A stretch of DNA of 64,000 nt from an uncultured Clostridia bacterium (GCA_947629555.1 CANRED010000003.1:1-64000), one strand, 5' to 3'; positions 40,995-51,082 are shown, counted from the first letter of the stretch. Made by a program: numbers and translations. The notes: generated by a model from the letters alone, not told the origin.

Positions 40995-43169
40995 ATGCAA
41001 AAGAAAAACCTACAAATTCTAGGTAAAAAATCAATTAGTATAATGTTAATAATAATTATAATATATACATTAATAAATGCACTAATAGGACATGCTTCTT
41101 ACGCATTATCACAAACAAGAAATGTAGATGTAAATAATATATATAATATTGATGAAAACGCATATCCTGGATATGCAAGTTTATTACAAAATTTAAAAAG
41201 TACACATCCAAATTGGACTTTTACTCTATTTTATACAGATTTAGAATGGATAGATGTATTAACAAATGAAACAATAGTTAATCACAGTAGAAGTTTAGTC
41301 CAAGGGAAAACTGGAGAATGGTTATGTACAGATCCTGGATGCGTTGATATACCTCGTGATGGTTCTTCATGGTTTGGAGCATCACAAACAGCAGTTGCGT
41401 ATTATATGGATCCAAGAAATTTCTTAACAGAAGATAAAATTTTTCAATTTGAAACCTTATCATACATACCATCAATACATACGGAAGCTGGAGTAGAAGC
41501 AATACTTTCTGGAAGTTTTATGTATAATAAAAAAATAAATGAGTATTATAATAATGAAAGCTATGGAGAAAAAACATTTGCACAAGCAATTATGAGTGCG
41601 GCAGAGGCATCAGGAGTAAGCCCATATCATATAGCATCAAGAATAAGACAAGAAGTTGGAGCTAATGGTAGTGGTTCATCAAGTGGTAAAGTAAGTGGAT
41701 ATGAAGGATATTTTAATTTTTATAATATAGGTGCTTATGCAGGTTCAAATGCTGTAATAAATGCTTTGATATATGCACAAAATAATGGATGGAATACCCC
41801 AGAAATATCAATAATAGAAGGAGCAAAGTGGATTGCAAAAAATTATATATCAATAGGACAAGATTGCTTATATTTACAAAAATGGGATGTAGCTAATCAG
41901 GAAGGATTGTATGGTCATCAGTATATGCAAAATATACAAGCACCAACAAGTGAATCTTCTACAGCGTACACAGGATATAAAGCTATTTTTAATAATGATT
42001 TAACAAATACGAGTTTTAATTTTGTAATACCAATGTATAAAAATATGCCAAAAACAATATCAAGGTATCCAAGCAGTTCAACTTATGTTTCACAGTATGC
42101 TCAAATAAGAGATGTATTAGGGGTTGGGGTATTCATTAGAAAAACACCAAGTACAGAAGGAGAAAAAATAGGACTTTATTATAATGGACAACAACTTTTA
42201 AGAATTGAATTAAAAGCTTCAAAAGAAGGCGGAAATATTTGGGATAAAGTTATGTTACCAGATGGAACAATTGGATATGTTGCAACTCAATACGTTATAG
42301 AAAAAATTACAAGAGATGAAATTTCACAAGAGTCATATATTAATTCTAGTGTTGAATTATTAAATGGTCCAAGAACTACTACAAATGGTACAGTAGCTAT
42401 TAGAACATTATATGCTGGTCAATCAGTAACAATAGTAGAGGCTGGAAAATATAATTTTGATGATATAATATGGTATAGAGTAAAATTGGCGGATGGAACA
42501 GTTGGGTATATCCCAAATAATTACGTAACAGAAGGAACGTTTGGAGAAAAGGTAACAATAACTTGCAATACTGAATTAGCATTAAGATCATCACCATCAG
42601 GTAATATAATAAGATATATAAATCCAGGAGTTGTAGTAAATAGAATAGAAATGGCAACAGAACAAATAGGTGGATATTATTGGGACAAAGTAATAACAGA
42701 TGACGGAACTGTTGGATACATGGCGAGAGAAAGATATAATCCTTATGCATTATGGTTAACACCAGTAAATGGTGGTACAACAGAGCCACAACCACCAGTA
42801 GAAGACGATAAAGTAAAACTAGACGAAACAACTAAAGAAGTAAAGACAATACCACAAGCAACTTTTTCAGATATAAAAGAAAAATATAAAAATGTTACAT
42901 TAGTATCTGGAACAGAAAAATTAGAAACAGGTGCAGTAATAAATATTGATGGAGTAGAATACACAATAATAAAACTTGGAGATATAAGCAAAGATGGAAT
43001 AGTAGATGCAAGAGATGCTTCAAGAATATTAAATTATGCAGTCGGTTCATTTGAAATACAAGATAATTTATTATCTGCTACAGATGTAAGCAAAGATGGA
43101 ATAGTAGATGCAAGAGATGCTTCAAGAATATTAAATTATGTGGTTGGTAACTATTCTATCGTTTTATAA
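40995..43169 (+). CDS. Secreted N-acetylglucosaminidase-like protein with SH3 repeats and C-terminal dockerin-like domain
   Basis: signal peptide, glucosaminidase-like region, SH3b repeats, two near-identical DVSKDGIVDARDASRILNY dockerin repeats. Confidence 0.85.
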   Translation: MQKKNLQILGKKSISIMLIIIIIYTLINALIGHASYALSQTRNVDVNNIYNIDENAYPGYASLLQNLKSTHPNWTFTLFYTDLEWIDVLTNETIVNHSRSLVQGKTGEWLCTDPGCVDIPRDGSSWFGASQTAVAYYMDPRNFLTEDKIFQFETLSYIPSIHTEAGVEAILSGSFMYNKKINEYYNNESYGEKTFAQAIMSAAEASGVSPYHIASRIRQEVGANGSGSSSGKVSGYEGYFNFYNIGAYAGSNAVINALIYAQNNGWNTPEISIIEGAKWIAKNYISIGQDCLYLQKWDVANQEGLYGHQYMQNIQAPTSESSTAYTGYKAIFNNDLTNTSFNFVIPMYKNMPKTISRYPSSSTYVSQYAQIRDVLGVGVFIRKTPSTEGEKIGLYYNGQQLLRIELKASKEGGNIWDKVMLPDGTIGYVATQYVIEKITRDEISQESYINSSVELLNGPRTTTNGTVAIRTLYAGQSVTIVEAGKYNFDDIIWYRVKLADGTVGYIPNNYVTEGTFGEKVTITCNTELALRSSPSGNIIRYINPGVVVNRIEMATEQIGGYYWDKVITDDGTVGYMARERYNPYALWLTPVNGGTTEPQPPVEDDKVKLDETTKEVKTIPQATFSDIKEKYKNVTLVSGTEKLETGAVINIDGVEYTIIKLGDISKDGIVDARDASRILNYAVGSFEIQDNLLSATDVSKDGIVDARDASRILNYVVGNYSIVL

Positions 43170-43191
43170 AATAAAAAAGAAGGAAGGTAAA

Positions 43192-44847
43192 ATGATGAAA
43201 AAGAAATTATTAACAATGATACTACTTGCTTTTACATTAGTATGCCTTAATGCAGTAATATCATATGGTTCAATAAGTGCAACATCAGCGACAATAAATT
43301 CTGGAGAAAATGTTACAATATCAGTTTCTTCTGCAGAACTTTTAGGAGCGTATACAATTCAAGTTACAGATAATGGAGGACTAACATTTGTTAGTAGTAC
43401 AGCTCCCGCAGGATTTGCTGCTAACGGAACCAAAATTAGTGGAGCATCAGTTAGTGGAGTTACTAATTTAGGAAGTTTTACATTTAAAGCACCGAGTGTT
43501 ACTAAAGATGCAACCTACTATGTTAAAATTACATCATCAGGGACAGAAGGACCAGCTCCTACTTATGCAACTGTTAATCCTTCAACTGCAACTGCAACAG
43601 TTACAGTAAAAGCACCAGTACAACCTTCACCAGTAACACCACCTTCAAAAGCACCAGAACCAACATTTTCAAGTGTAAATCAAACTGTATATGCAACAAC
43701 AGAAGTAAATATTAGAAGTAGTTATAGTAAAAGTAGTTCAAAAATAGGCTCACTTCAAAAAGGACAAAGTGTAACAAGAACAGGAATTGGAAGTAATGGA
43801 TGGAGTAAAGTAAGCTATAATGGACAAACTGGATATATTGATTCAAAATTTTTAACAACAACAAAGCCAGCAGAACCATCAACACAACCATCAACTGCAC
43901 CAGAAACGACAAAATCAAGTGATGCAACATTAAAAAGTTTATCAATAACAGATGTTGAGATTACACCAGCATTTGATTCTTCAATAACAAGTTATACTGC
44001 AACAATAGGAGAAGACATAACAGAGGTAGAAGTTAGTGCACAAACAACTAACGAAAATGCAAAATTCGAAATAGTAGGAAATACAGATTTGCAAGATGGA
44101 GAAAATATAGTAACAATATCTGTTACTGCAGAAGATGGAACAGTTAATACTTACGAAATAAAACTAATTAAAGGTGCAAATATTCCACTAAATGTATTTA
44201 CAGTGGAAGGGATAAAAGAAAATGATGAAAGAATAGATATAGAACTTGGAGAACCTATTATTACAGATAATATTGTAGAATATACAATAAATTTAACTGA
44301 ATATTTAAAATCAATAAATATATTGGGAACTTTAGATAGTGATTTAAATCAATATGAAGGATTAGGTTTATTTAATTTAGAGATTGGAGAAAATAGATAT
44401 ACAGTAACACTAACATTAGAAGCACAAGAAGGAGAAGAACCAAAAACTATCGAATATAGATTAACAATAAATAATCCAGAAAAAATTGTAGTAGCAGATA
44501 CTGTAGAAAAACAGAATTATAATCTTATAATTATTATTGCAATAATCGCCATAATAACAATTGCAGGAATAACTTTTGCAGTATTATACTATAAAAAACA
44601 AAATCAATTAGAATATGCAGAACCAGATTATGCTTTCTTAAGAGATGATGAAAATATACAAACAAAAGAACAAGAAAGAGAACAGTCAAAGATTGAACAA
44701 GAAAAAATAAAAAATGAAGAGAATGCTATATCAGAAGAAAACAATACTATAGAGGATAATGAAGAAAACAATGAAAATAATATAGTAGATGATGAAGAAA
44801 ATGATGATAATTCTGGAGAAAAAAGAAAAGGCGGAAAACACTTTTAA
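43192..44847 (+). CDS. Surface protein with cohesin-like domain, SH3b, cadherin-like beta-sandwich and C-terminal TM anchor
   Basis: signal peptide; SATSATINSGENVTISVSSAELLGAYTIQVTD...; VNIRSSYSKSSSKIGSLQKGQ; C-terminal IIIIAIIAIITIAGITFAVLYY. Confidence 0.75.
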   Translation: MMKKKLLTMILLAFTLVCLNAVISYGSISATSATINSGENVTISVSSAELLGAYTIQVTDNGGLTFVSSTAPAGFAANGTKISGASVSGVTNLGSFTFKAPSVTKDATYYVKITSSGTEGPAPTYATVNPSTATATVTVKAPVQPSPVTPPSKAPEPTFSSVNQTVYATTEVNIRSSYSKSSSKIGSLQKGQSVTRTGIGSNGWSKVSYNGQTGYIDSKFLTTTKPAEPSTQPSTAPETTKSSDATLKSLSITDVEITPAFDSSITSYTATIGEDITEVEVSAQTTNENAKFEIVGNTDLQDGENIVTISVTAEDGTVNTYEIKLIKGANIPLNVFTVEGIKENDERIDIELGEPIITDNIVEYTINLTEYLKSINILGTLDSDLNQYEGLGLFNLEIGENRYTVTLTLEAQEGEEPKTIEYRLTINNPEKIVVADTVEKQNYNLIIIIAIIAIITIAGITFAVLYYKKQNQLEYAEPDYAFLRDDENIQTKEQEREQSKIEQEKIKNEENAISEENNTIEDNEENNENNIVDDEENDDNSGEKRKGGKHF

Positions 44848-44938
44848 AATACAAAAGAAAAGGCGATATAATGTATTATCGTAGAGGGCGCATAATAAGC
44901 GCCCTTTGCTATGTATTAAAAAATATGGGGGCAGTTTT

Positions 44939-47768
44939 ATGAACAATGATAAAATAATAATAAAAGGTGCAAAAGTACATAACTTAAAAGATATTAATTT
45001 AGAGATACCAAGAGATAAATTGGTAGTTGTAACAGGTCTTTCTGGTTCACGGAAAATCATCATTAGCATTTGATACTTTATATGCAGAAGGACAAAGAAG
45101 ATATGTAGAAAGTTTATCTTCTTATGCCCGTCAATTCCTAGGATTAATGGAAAAACCAGATGTAGAATTAATAGAAGGATTATCTCCAGCAATTTCAATA
45201 GATCAAAAAACAACATCAAGAAATCCACGTTCAACAGTTGGAACAGTTACAGAAATTTATGATTATATACGTTTACTATACGCACGAATTGGTGTACCAT
45301 ATTGCCCAAATTGTGGCAAAAAGATAGAAAAACAAACTTTGGACCAAATTGTAGATACGATAATGGAATTAGACGAAGGAACAAAAATTCAAGTATTATC
45401 TCCAGTAGTAAGAGCAAGAAAAGGAGAATATAAAAAATTATTAGAAGACTTTTCAAAAGAGGGATTTGTAAGAGCAAGAATTGACGGAGAAATAGTAGAA
45501 TTAACAGATGATATTGAAATAGATAGAAAGAAAAAACACAATATAGAAATAATAGTAGACAGATTAGTAGTAAAGCCAGATATAAGAAATAGATTAGCTG
45601 AATCTGTTGAAACCGCAATGAAATATGCAAATAGCTTAGTATTAATAGATATATTGGGACGTGAAGAAAAACTATTTAGTGGAAATTATGCATGCCCAGA
45701 TTGCGGAATAAGTTTTGAAGAATTAACACCTAGAATGTTTTCATTTAATAACCCAATGGGAGCATGCCCAAAGTGTACAGGTATTGGATATTTAATGAAA
45801 ATGGACGAAGATTTAATAATACCAGATAAAAATAAAACTTTATATGATGGAGTAAAAGCTTTTGGAGCAAGCACAATGAAACGTGGAGATACAATGGCTA
45901 AAATGTATTTTGAAAGTATTGGAAGACATTATGGAGTTGACATATCTAAGCCTATAAAAAAATTACCAAGAGAATTTTTAGATAAAATATTATATGGAAC
46001 TGGTGATGAAAAAATAGACTTTGAATATGAGTCTGCTGCAGGAATTAGAAAATTTACTGCTCCATTTGAAGGGGTAATTCCAACATTGCAAAGAAGATAT
46101 AATGAAACCAAATCTGCAGGAATGAAAGAATTTTATGAATTATACATGAGTAATAGCGATTGTGATGAATGTCATGGAGCAAGGCTAAAAAAAGAAGTTT
46201 TATCAGTAAAAGTAGGAGATAAAAACATAAATGAATTGACAGATATGCCAATAAACAGGATAAAAGATTATATAAATTCATTAGAATTAAGCAAAAAAGA
46301 CAAAATGATATCAGATCAAATTTTTAAAGAATTAAATCAAAGATTACAATTTTTAATGGATGTAGGATTAGAATATTTAACATTATCTAGAGCTGCGGGA
46401 ACATTATCAGGAGGAGAAGCACAGCGTATAAGACTTGCAACTCAAATAGGTTCAGGATTAACTGGCGTGTTGTATATATTAGACGAGCCAAGTATAGGAT
46501 TACATCAAAGAGATAATGACAAATTACTTGCAACATTAAAAAAATTAAGAGATTTAGGAAATACTTTAATTGTAGTAGAACATGATGAAGATACAATGTA
46601 TGCCGCAGATCAAATAATAGATATAGGACCAGGAGCAGGAGTTCATGGAGGAAATGTTATAGCACAAGGAACGGCTGATGAAATAAAATTAGTACCTGAA
46701 TCTATAACTGGTCAATATTTAAGTGGAAAAAGAAAAATTGCTGTTCCAAAGGTAAGAAGAAAACATACCAAAAAATTTATTGAAATTATAAATGCTACAC
46801 AAAATAATTTAAAAGGAATCAATGTTAAATTTCCATTAGGTTTATTCACATGTGTTACAGGAGTTTCAGGATCTGGAAAAAGTACATTAGTAAATGAAGT
46901 GTTATATAAATATATAGCAAAAGAATTAAATGGTTCAAATGAAAAACCTGGTAAATGCGAAAAAATTATAGGATTAGAAAATATTGATAAAATAATAAAC
47001 ATAGATCAATCACCAATAGGAAGAAGCCCTCGTTCTAATCCGGCAACATATACAGGTGTTTTTGATATGATAAGAGATATTTTTGCAGGAACAAATGAAG
47101 CAAAATTAAGAGGGTATCAAAAGGGAAGATTTAGTTTTAATGTGCCAGGAGGAAGATGCGAGGCATGTTCTGGAGATGGTATATTAAGAATAGAAATGCA
47201 TTTCTTACCAGATATATATGTACCATGCGAGGTATGTAAAGGAAAAAGGTATAATCATGAAACTTTAGAGGTAAAATATAAAGGAAAAAGCATAGCAGAT
47301 GTATTAGATATGACAGTTGAAGAAGCTTTAGATTTCTTTAGTAATATACCAAGAATAAAACAAAAAATACAAACTTTGTATGATGTTGGATTAGGATATA
47401 TAAAACTTGGACAACCATCAACCACATTATCAGGGGGAGAAGCACAAAGAGTTAAACTTGCAACAGAATTATCAAAAAGACCTACTGGAAAAACTTTATA
47501 TATATTGGATGAACCAACAACAGGATTGCATATAGCAGATGTTCATAGATTAGTAGATATACTACACAGATTAGTAGATACAGGAAATAGCATAATCGTT
47601 ATAGAACATAACTTAGATTTAATAAAAACAGCAGATTATATAATAGATTTAGGACCAGAAGGTGGAGAAAAAGGTGGAGAAGTAATAGGAGTAGGTACTC
47701 CTGAACAATTAGTAAAAAATGATAAATCTTATACAGGAAAATTCCTAAAAAAATATCTAGATAATTAA
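44939..47768 (+). CDS. uvrA: Excinuclease ABC subunit A; needs +1 frameshift at CGG 45050-45052
   Basis: [68 protein letters not shown]...; Walker A restored by skipping C at 45050. Confidence 0.96.
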
Positions 47769-47833
47769 CAAACTTATTACTATTTCGTACTTTTAATTAT
47801 TCACTATTCATTATTCACTATTCACTATTCACT

Positions 47834-47908
47834 ATTCACTATTAACTGTTGCACTACATAAGTAGTGCAACACTTATGTAGTGCAACACTTATGTAGTGC
47901 AACACTTA
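47834..47908. repeat. Tandem 16-nt repeat (about 3 units)
   Basis: (gtagtgcaacacttat)x3, preceded by attcact/attcatt heptamer repeats. Confidence 0.85.
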
Positions 47909-47986
47909 TGTATGAATCTTAATTAGTATCTCCATAAATAAAAAAAGCAACTTACGGAGATACTAATAAAATTCTAAAATTATAAA

Positions 47987-48079
47987 CTATTTGCAGTTAT
48001 TATTTTTGCTGTTGTTATTATTGTTGTTTTGATTGTTGTTATTATTGTTTTTGTTATTATTTTTTTCATTTCTTTCCAT
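47987..48079 (-). CDS. Asn-rich 30-aa small protein
   Basis: MERNEKNNNKNNNNNNQNNNNNNSKNNNCK with strong RBS aaggaggtgcttgtgATG. Confidence 0.65.
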   Translation of the reverse strand: MERNEKNNNKNNNNNNQNNNNNNSKNNNCK

Positions 48080-48198
48080 TCACAAGCACCTCCTTGCTTA
48101 AAAATAGTATGAGTAATTTTTTCGTTTTTATGTATCATTTGCAAAAAATAAAAAAAGTGGTATAATTATATGTATATTTTTATAAAGGAGTGCTTAAA

Positions 48199-48372
48199 AT
48201 GGATGAAAACGAAATGAGTACCATCGAATGGCGGTTTAATTCTATCACAGAAAATTCTTTGTTTTCGGAATTAATTAAAATTTTCTTAAATCAAGGTTAT
48301 GTGGTAAAATATATTGGCGTTGAAAGTGATGGTATTTACGTTGTAAAATTTTGCAAAACAAATTCAACGTAA
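48199..48372 (+). CDS. Small protein, foreign-looking codon usage, contains an in-frame CGG
   Basis: MDENEMSTIEWRFNSITENSLFSELIKIFLNQGYVVKYIGVESDGIYVVKFCKTNST; no ATA for Ile; RBS aaaggag; terminator downstream. Confidence 0.65.
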   Translation: MDENEMSTIEWRFNSITENSLFSELIKIFLNQGYVVKYIGVESDGIYVVKFCKTNST

Positions 48373-48393
48373 AAAAACAGCTTAAGTACGGAA

Positions 48394-48423
48394 ACCGTTC
48401 AATTAATTTGAACGGTTTTTTTA
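48394..48423 (+). terminator. Rho-independent terminator
   Basis: aaaccgttcaattaatttgaacggttttttt. Confidence 0.8.
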
Positions 48424-48492
48424 ACTTTTTGTATCAAAAAATGTATAATTGAATAAAGTAATATTGTATAATAAAATAAGAAGGAGAAAGAT

Positions 48493-49887
48493 ATGTTAAA
48501 TGAAAAATTAATAGAGTTTAATAATTACATAAGGAATAGAAGAGTTGCTTTACTAGGAATTGGAGTAAGCAATATTTCATTAATAGATTATTTACACAAA
48601 CATAATGCAGAAGTAACACTATTCGATAAAAGAGAAGAAGATAAAATAGATAAAACAATAATCGAAAAAGTAAAAGATTATGGAATGAAATTATCTTTAG
48701 GAAATGATTACTTAGAAAGATTAAAACACTTTGAAATAATTTTTCGTTCACCAAGCATACGACCAGATATACCAGAAATTATTAGTGAACTAGAAAAAGG
48801 AGCAATACTAACCTCTGAAATAGAGCTAGTTGTAGAAATGTGCCCAGGAACAGTTATAGGAGTAACTGGAAGTGACGGAAAAACAACAACTACTAGTTTA
48901 ATATATGAAATATTAAGTCAAAGTGGTAAAAAGTGTTACGTTGGAGGAAATATAGGTATACCATTATTTCCAAAATTGGAAGAAATGAGAGAAGACGATT
49001 TTGTTGTATTAGAATTAAGCAGTTTTCAATTAATGACAATGAAAATAAGTCCTCAAATTGCTGTAATAACAAATATAACACCAAATCACTTGGATATACA
49101 TAAATCTTATGATGAATATATAGAGGCAAAAACAAACATATTCAAGTATCAAGATAGAACAGGAATATTAATTACAAATTATGATGATGAAATAGCAAGA
49201 AATCTTGCAAAAAGAGCTAATGGAAAGGTAATTTATTTTAGTAGTAAAGAAAAAATTCCAACAGGAATAATTATAGATGATGGAGTAATTAAAATTTCAG
49301 AAGATGGTTTAAGAAGACATGTATTAAATACAAAAAACTTAAATTTACGAGGTATGCATAATTATGAGAATGTATGTGCAGCAATAGGAGCAACTAAAAC
49401 AATTACATCAGTTGAAAATCAAGCAAAAGCTATAAAGGAATTTAGAGGAGTAGAACACAGATTAGAATTCATTAGAAAAATAGATGATATAAAATGGTAT
49501 AATGATTCAATCGGTTCAAGTCCAACAAGAACAATAGCTGGATTAAATTCTTTTGATGAAAAAATTGTATTAATAGCAGGAGGATATGATAAACATTTAG
49601 ATTATGAGCCAATAGCAAAACCTATTGTACAAAAAGTTTCATCATTAATATTAATGGGTCAAACTGCAGAGAAAATAGAAAAAGTAGTAAGAGAAGAACT
49701 AAAAATACAAGGAAAAACGATGAATATTTATAGAGTAAATACTTTAGAAGAAGCAGCTAGGACAGCAAAACGAATAGCAAAATTAGGAGAAATCGTTTTA
49801 CTTTCACCTGCAAGTGCAAGCTTTGATATGTTTAAAGATTTTGCAGAAAGAGGAAATAAATTTAAACAAATAGTTCAAGAAATGTAA
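48493..49887 (+). CDS. murD: UDP-N-acetylmuramoylalanine--D-glutamate ligase
   Basis: GVTGSDGKTTTTSLIYEIL, NITPNHLDIHKSYDEY, RGVEHRLEFIR. Confidence 0.95.
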   Translation: MLNEKLIEFNNYIRNRRVALLGIGVSNISLIDYLHKHNAEVTLFDKREEDKIDKTIIEKVKDYGMKLSLGNDYLERLKHFEIIFRSPSIRPDIPEIISELEKGAILTSEIELVVEMCPGTVIGVTGSDGKTTTTSLIYEILSQSGKKCYVGGNIGIPLFPKLEEMREDDFVVLELSSFQLMTMKISPQIAVITNITPNHLDIHKSYDEYIEAKTNIFKYQDRTGILITNYDDEIARNLAKRANGKVIYFSSKEKIPTGIIIDDGVIKISEDGLRRHVLNTKNLNLRGMHNYENVCAAIGATKTITSVENQAKAIKEFRGVEHRLEFIRKIDDIKWYNDSIGSSPTRTIAGLNSFDEKIVLIAGGYDKHLDYEPIAKPIVQKVSSLILMGQTAEKIEKVVREELKIQGKTMNIYRVNTLEEAARTAKRIAKLGEIVLLSPASASFDMFKDFAERGNKFKQIVQEM

Positions 49888-49967
49888 CAAAAATATAATC
49901 TTCTAAATAATATATATTATTATTGTTATTGTAACTCACACAATAAATTTTATTTAGGAGGTAATTT

Positions 49968-50474
49968 ATGTATTATCAAAACTATGAAGACTATATGAGA
50001 GCAGTTTTAGGTTATGCAAACAATGAACCAAATTATACATATGATAGTTATTACCCAAGAGTAGAACAACCACAATATAATGAAGTAGAAAATCTATATC
50101 CAGATATATATAGAATAATAAATCCAGTTATAGATGATGTATGTGATAAAAATAGAAACAAACCAATAACCGATGAATTATTAAAAACCATGACAGAAGA
50201 AGTATATAATAATGTAGAAAAAAATCCACAGTTACAAGTAAATGTTCAAGTAAAAACAGAGCTAAAAAATGGTGATGTAAGAAACCCAAATGCAAAAGTA
50301 AGTGAAACAAGGCAAAGAAATTTTTTACTTAACGATTTAATAAGAATATTGATAATTAAAAATTTGTTAGGGAATAGGCCACCAATGAGACCACCATATC
50401 CAGGCCCACGTCCGCCTTATCCTGGACCAGGTCCACGACCACCTTATCCAAATCCAAGAACACCAATAATGTAA
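49968..50474 (+). CDS. Putative spore-surface-like protein with Pro-rich C-terminal repeats
   Basis: Tyr/Asn-rich N-terminus; tail RPPYPGPRPPYPGPGPRPPYPNPRTPIM. Confidence 0.65.
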   Translation: MYYQNYEDYMRAVLGYANNEPNYTYDSYYPRVEQPQYNEVENLYPDIYRIINPVIDDVCDKNRNKPITDELLKTMTEEVYNNVEKNPQLQVNVQVKTELKNGDVRNPNAKVSETRQRNFLLNDLIRILIIKNLLGNRPPMRPPYPGPRPPYPGPGPRPPYPNPRTPIM

Positions 50475-50534
50475 AATGATGTATAAATTCTTCCATTATG
50501 TGAAATAATAACCACAGAAATGGAGGAATTTTTT

Positions 50535-50978
50535 ATGAAAGTTAATGAATGTATGTGTACAAACGTAATATGTGCAAACACAGATACAACAGTATATGAT
50601 GTTGCCAAATTAATGTCAGAAAATCATGTGGGATGTATACCAATATGTGACTTCAACAAAAATGTTGTAGGCTTAATAACAGATAGAGATATTACTTTAA
50701 GAACTGTTGCATGCGGTAAAGATGCAAATACCACAAAGGCAAGCGATATAATGACAACAACAGTGTACAAAGTAAATCCAACAGCAGATGTATCAGAAGC
50801 AAGTAAAATGATGTGTGACTGTCAAATAAAAAGAATACCAGTAATAGAAGGAAATACTATAGTTGGAATAATAACATTAGGAGATTTAGCAAATAATGAC
50901 CAAGTAAATCAAACAGAAGTATCAAACACAGTAGAAGGAATTTGCAATTGCAAAGGCAATACGAAAAATAATATGTAA
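50535..50978 (+). CDS. CBS domain protein
   Basis: tandem CBS domains: MSENHVGCIPICDFNKNVVGLITDRDITLR...IKRIPVIEGNTIVGIITLGDLA. Confidence 0.93.
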   Translation: MKVNECMCTNVICANTDTTVYDVAKLMSENHVGCIPICDFNKNVVGLITDRDITLRTVACGKDANTTKASDIMTTTVYKVNPTADVSEASKMMCDCQIKRIPVIEGNTIVGIITLGDLANNDQVNQTEVSNTVEGICNCKGNTKNNM

Positions 50979-51082
50979 TAAGTAATTAAAATCTAATAAA
51001 ATATATACATTTTATTTTGTATACATATTTGTATATGAATAAATAAAAAAATATATTCATATAATAATATAGGTGATAAAAT

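Noticed and set aside
8010-45052. Six frame breaks as random sequencing/assembly errors
   Set aside because: Random indels would not all be a single C immediately before an in-phase GG creating a CGG codon that is otherwise absent from these genes; raw reads should still be checked.
8010-45052. CGG reassigned to another amino acid or to stop in 0-frame
   Set aside because: Homology continues in the +1 frame, not the 0 frame, at every site, so simple reassignment does not restore the proteins.
47834-47908. Tandem 16-mer as a CRISPR array
   Set aside because: Units are directly adjacent with no unique spacers and no cas genes nearby.
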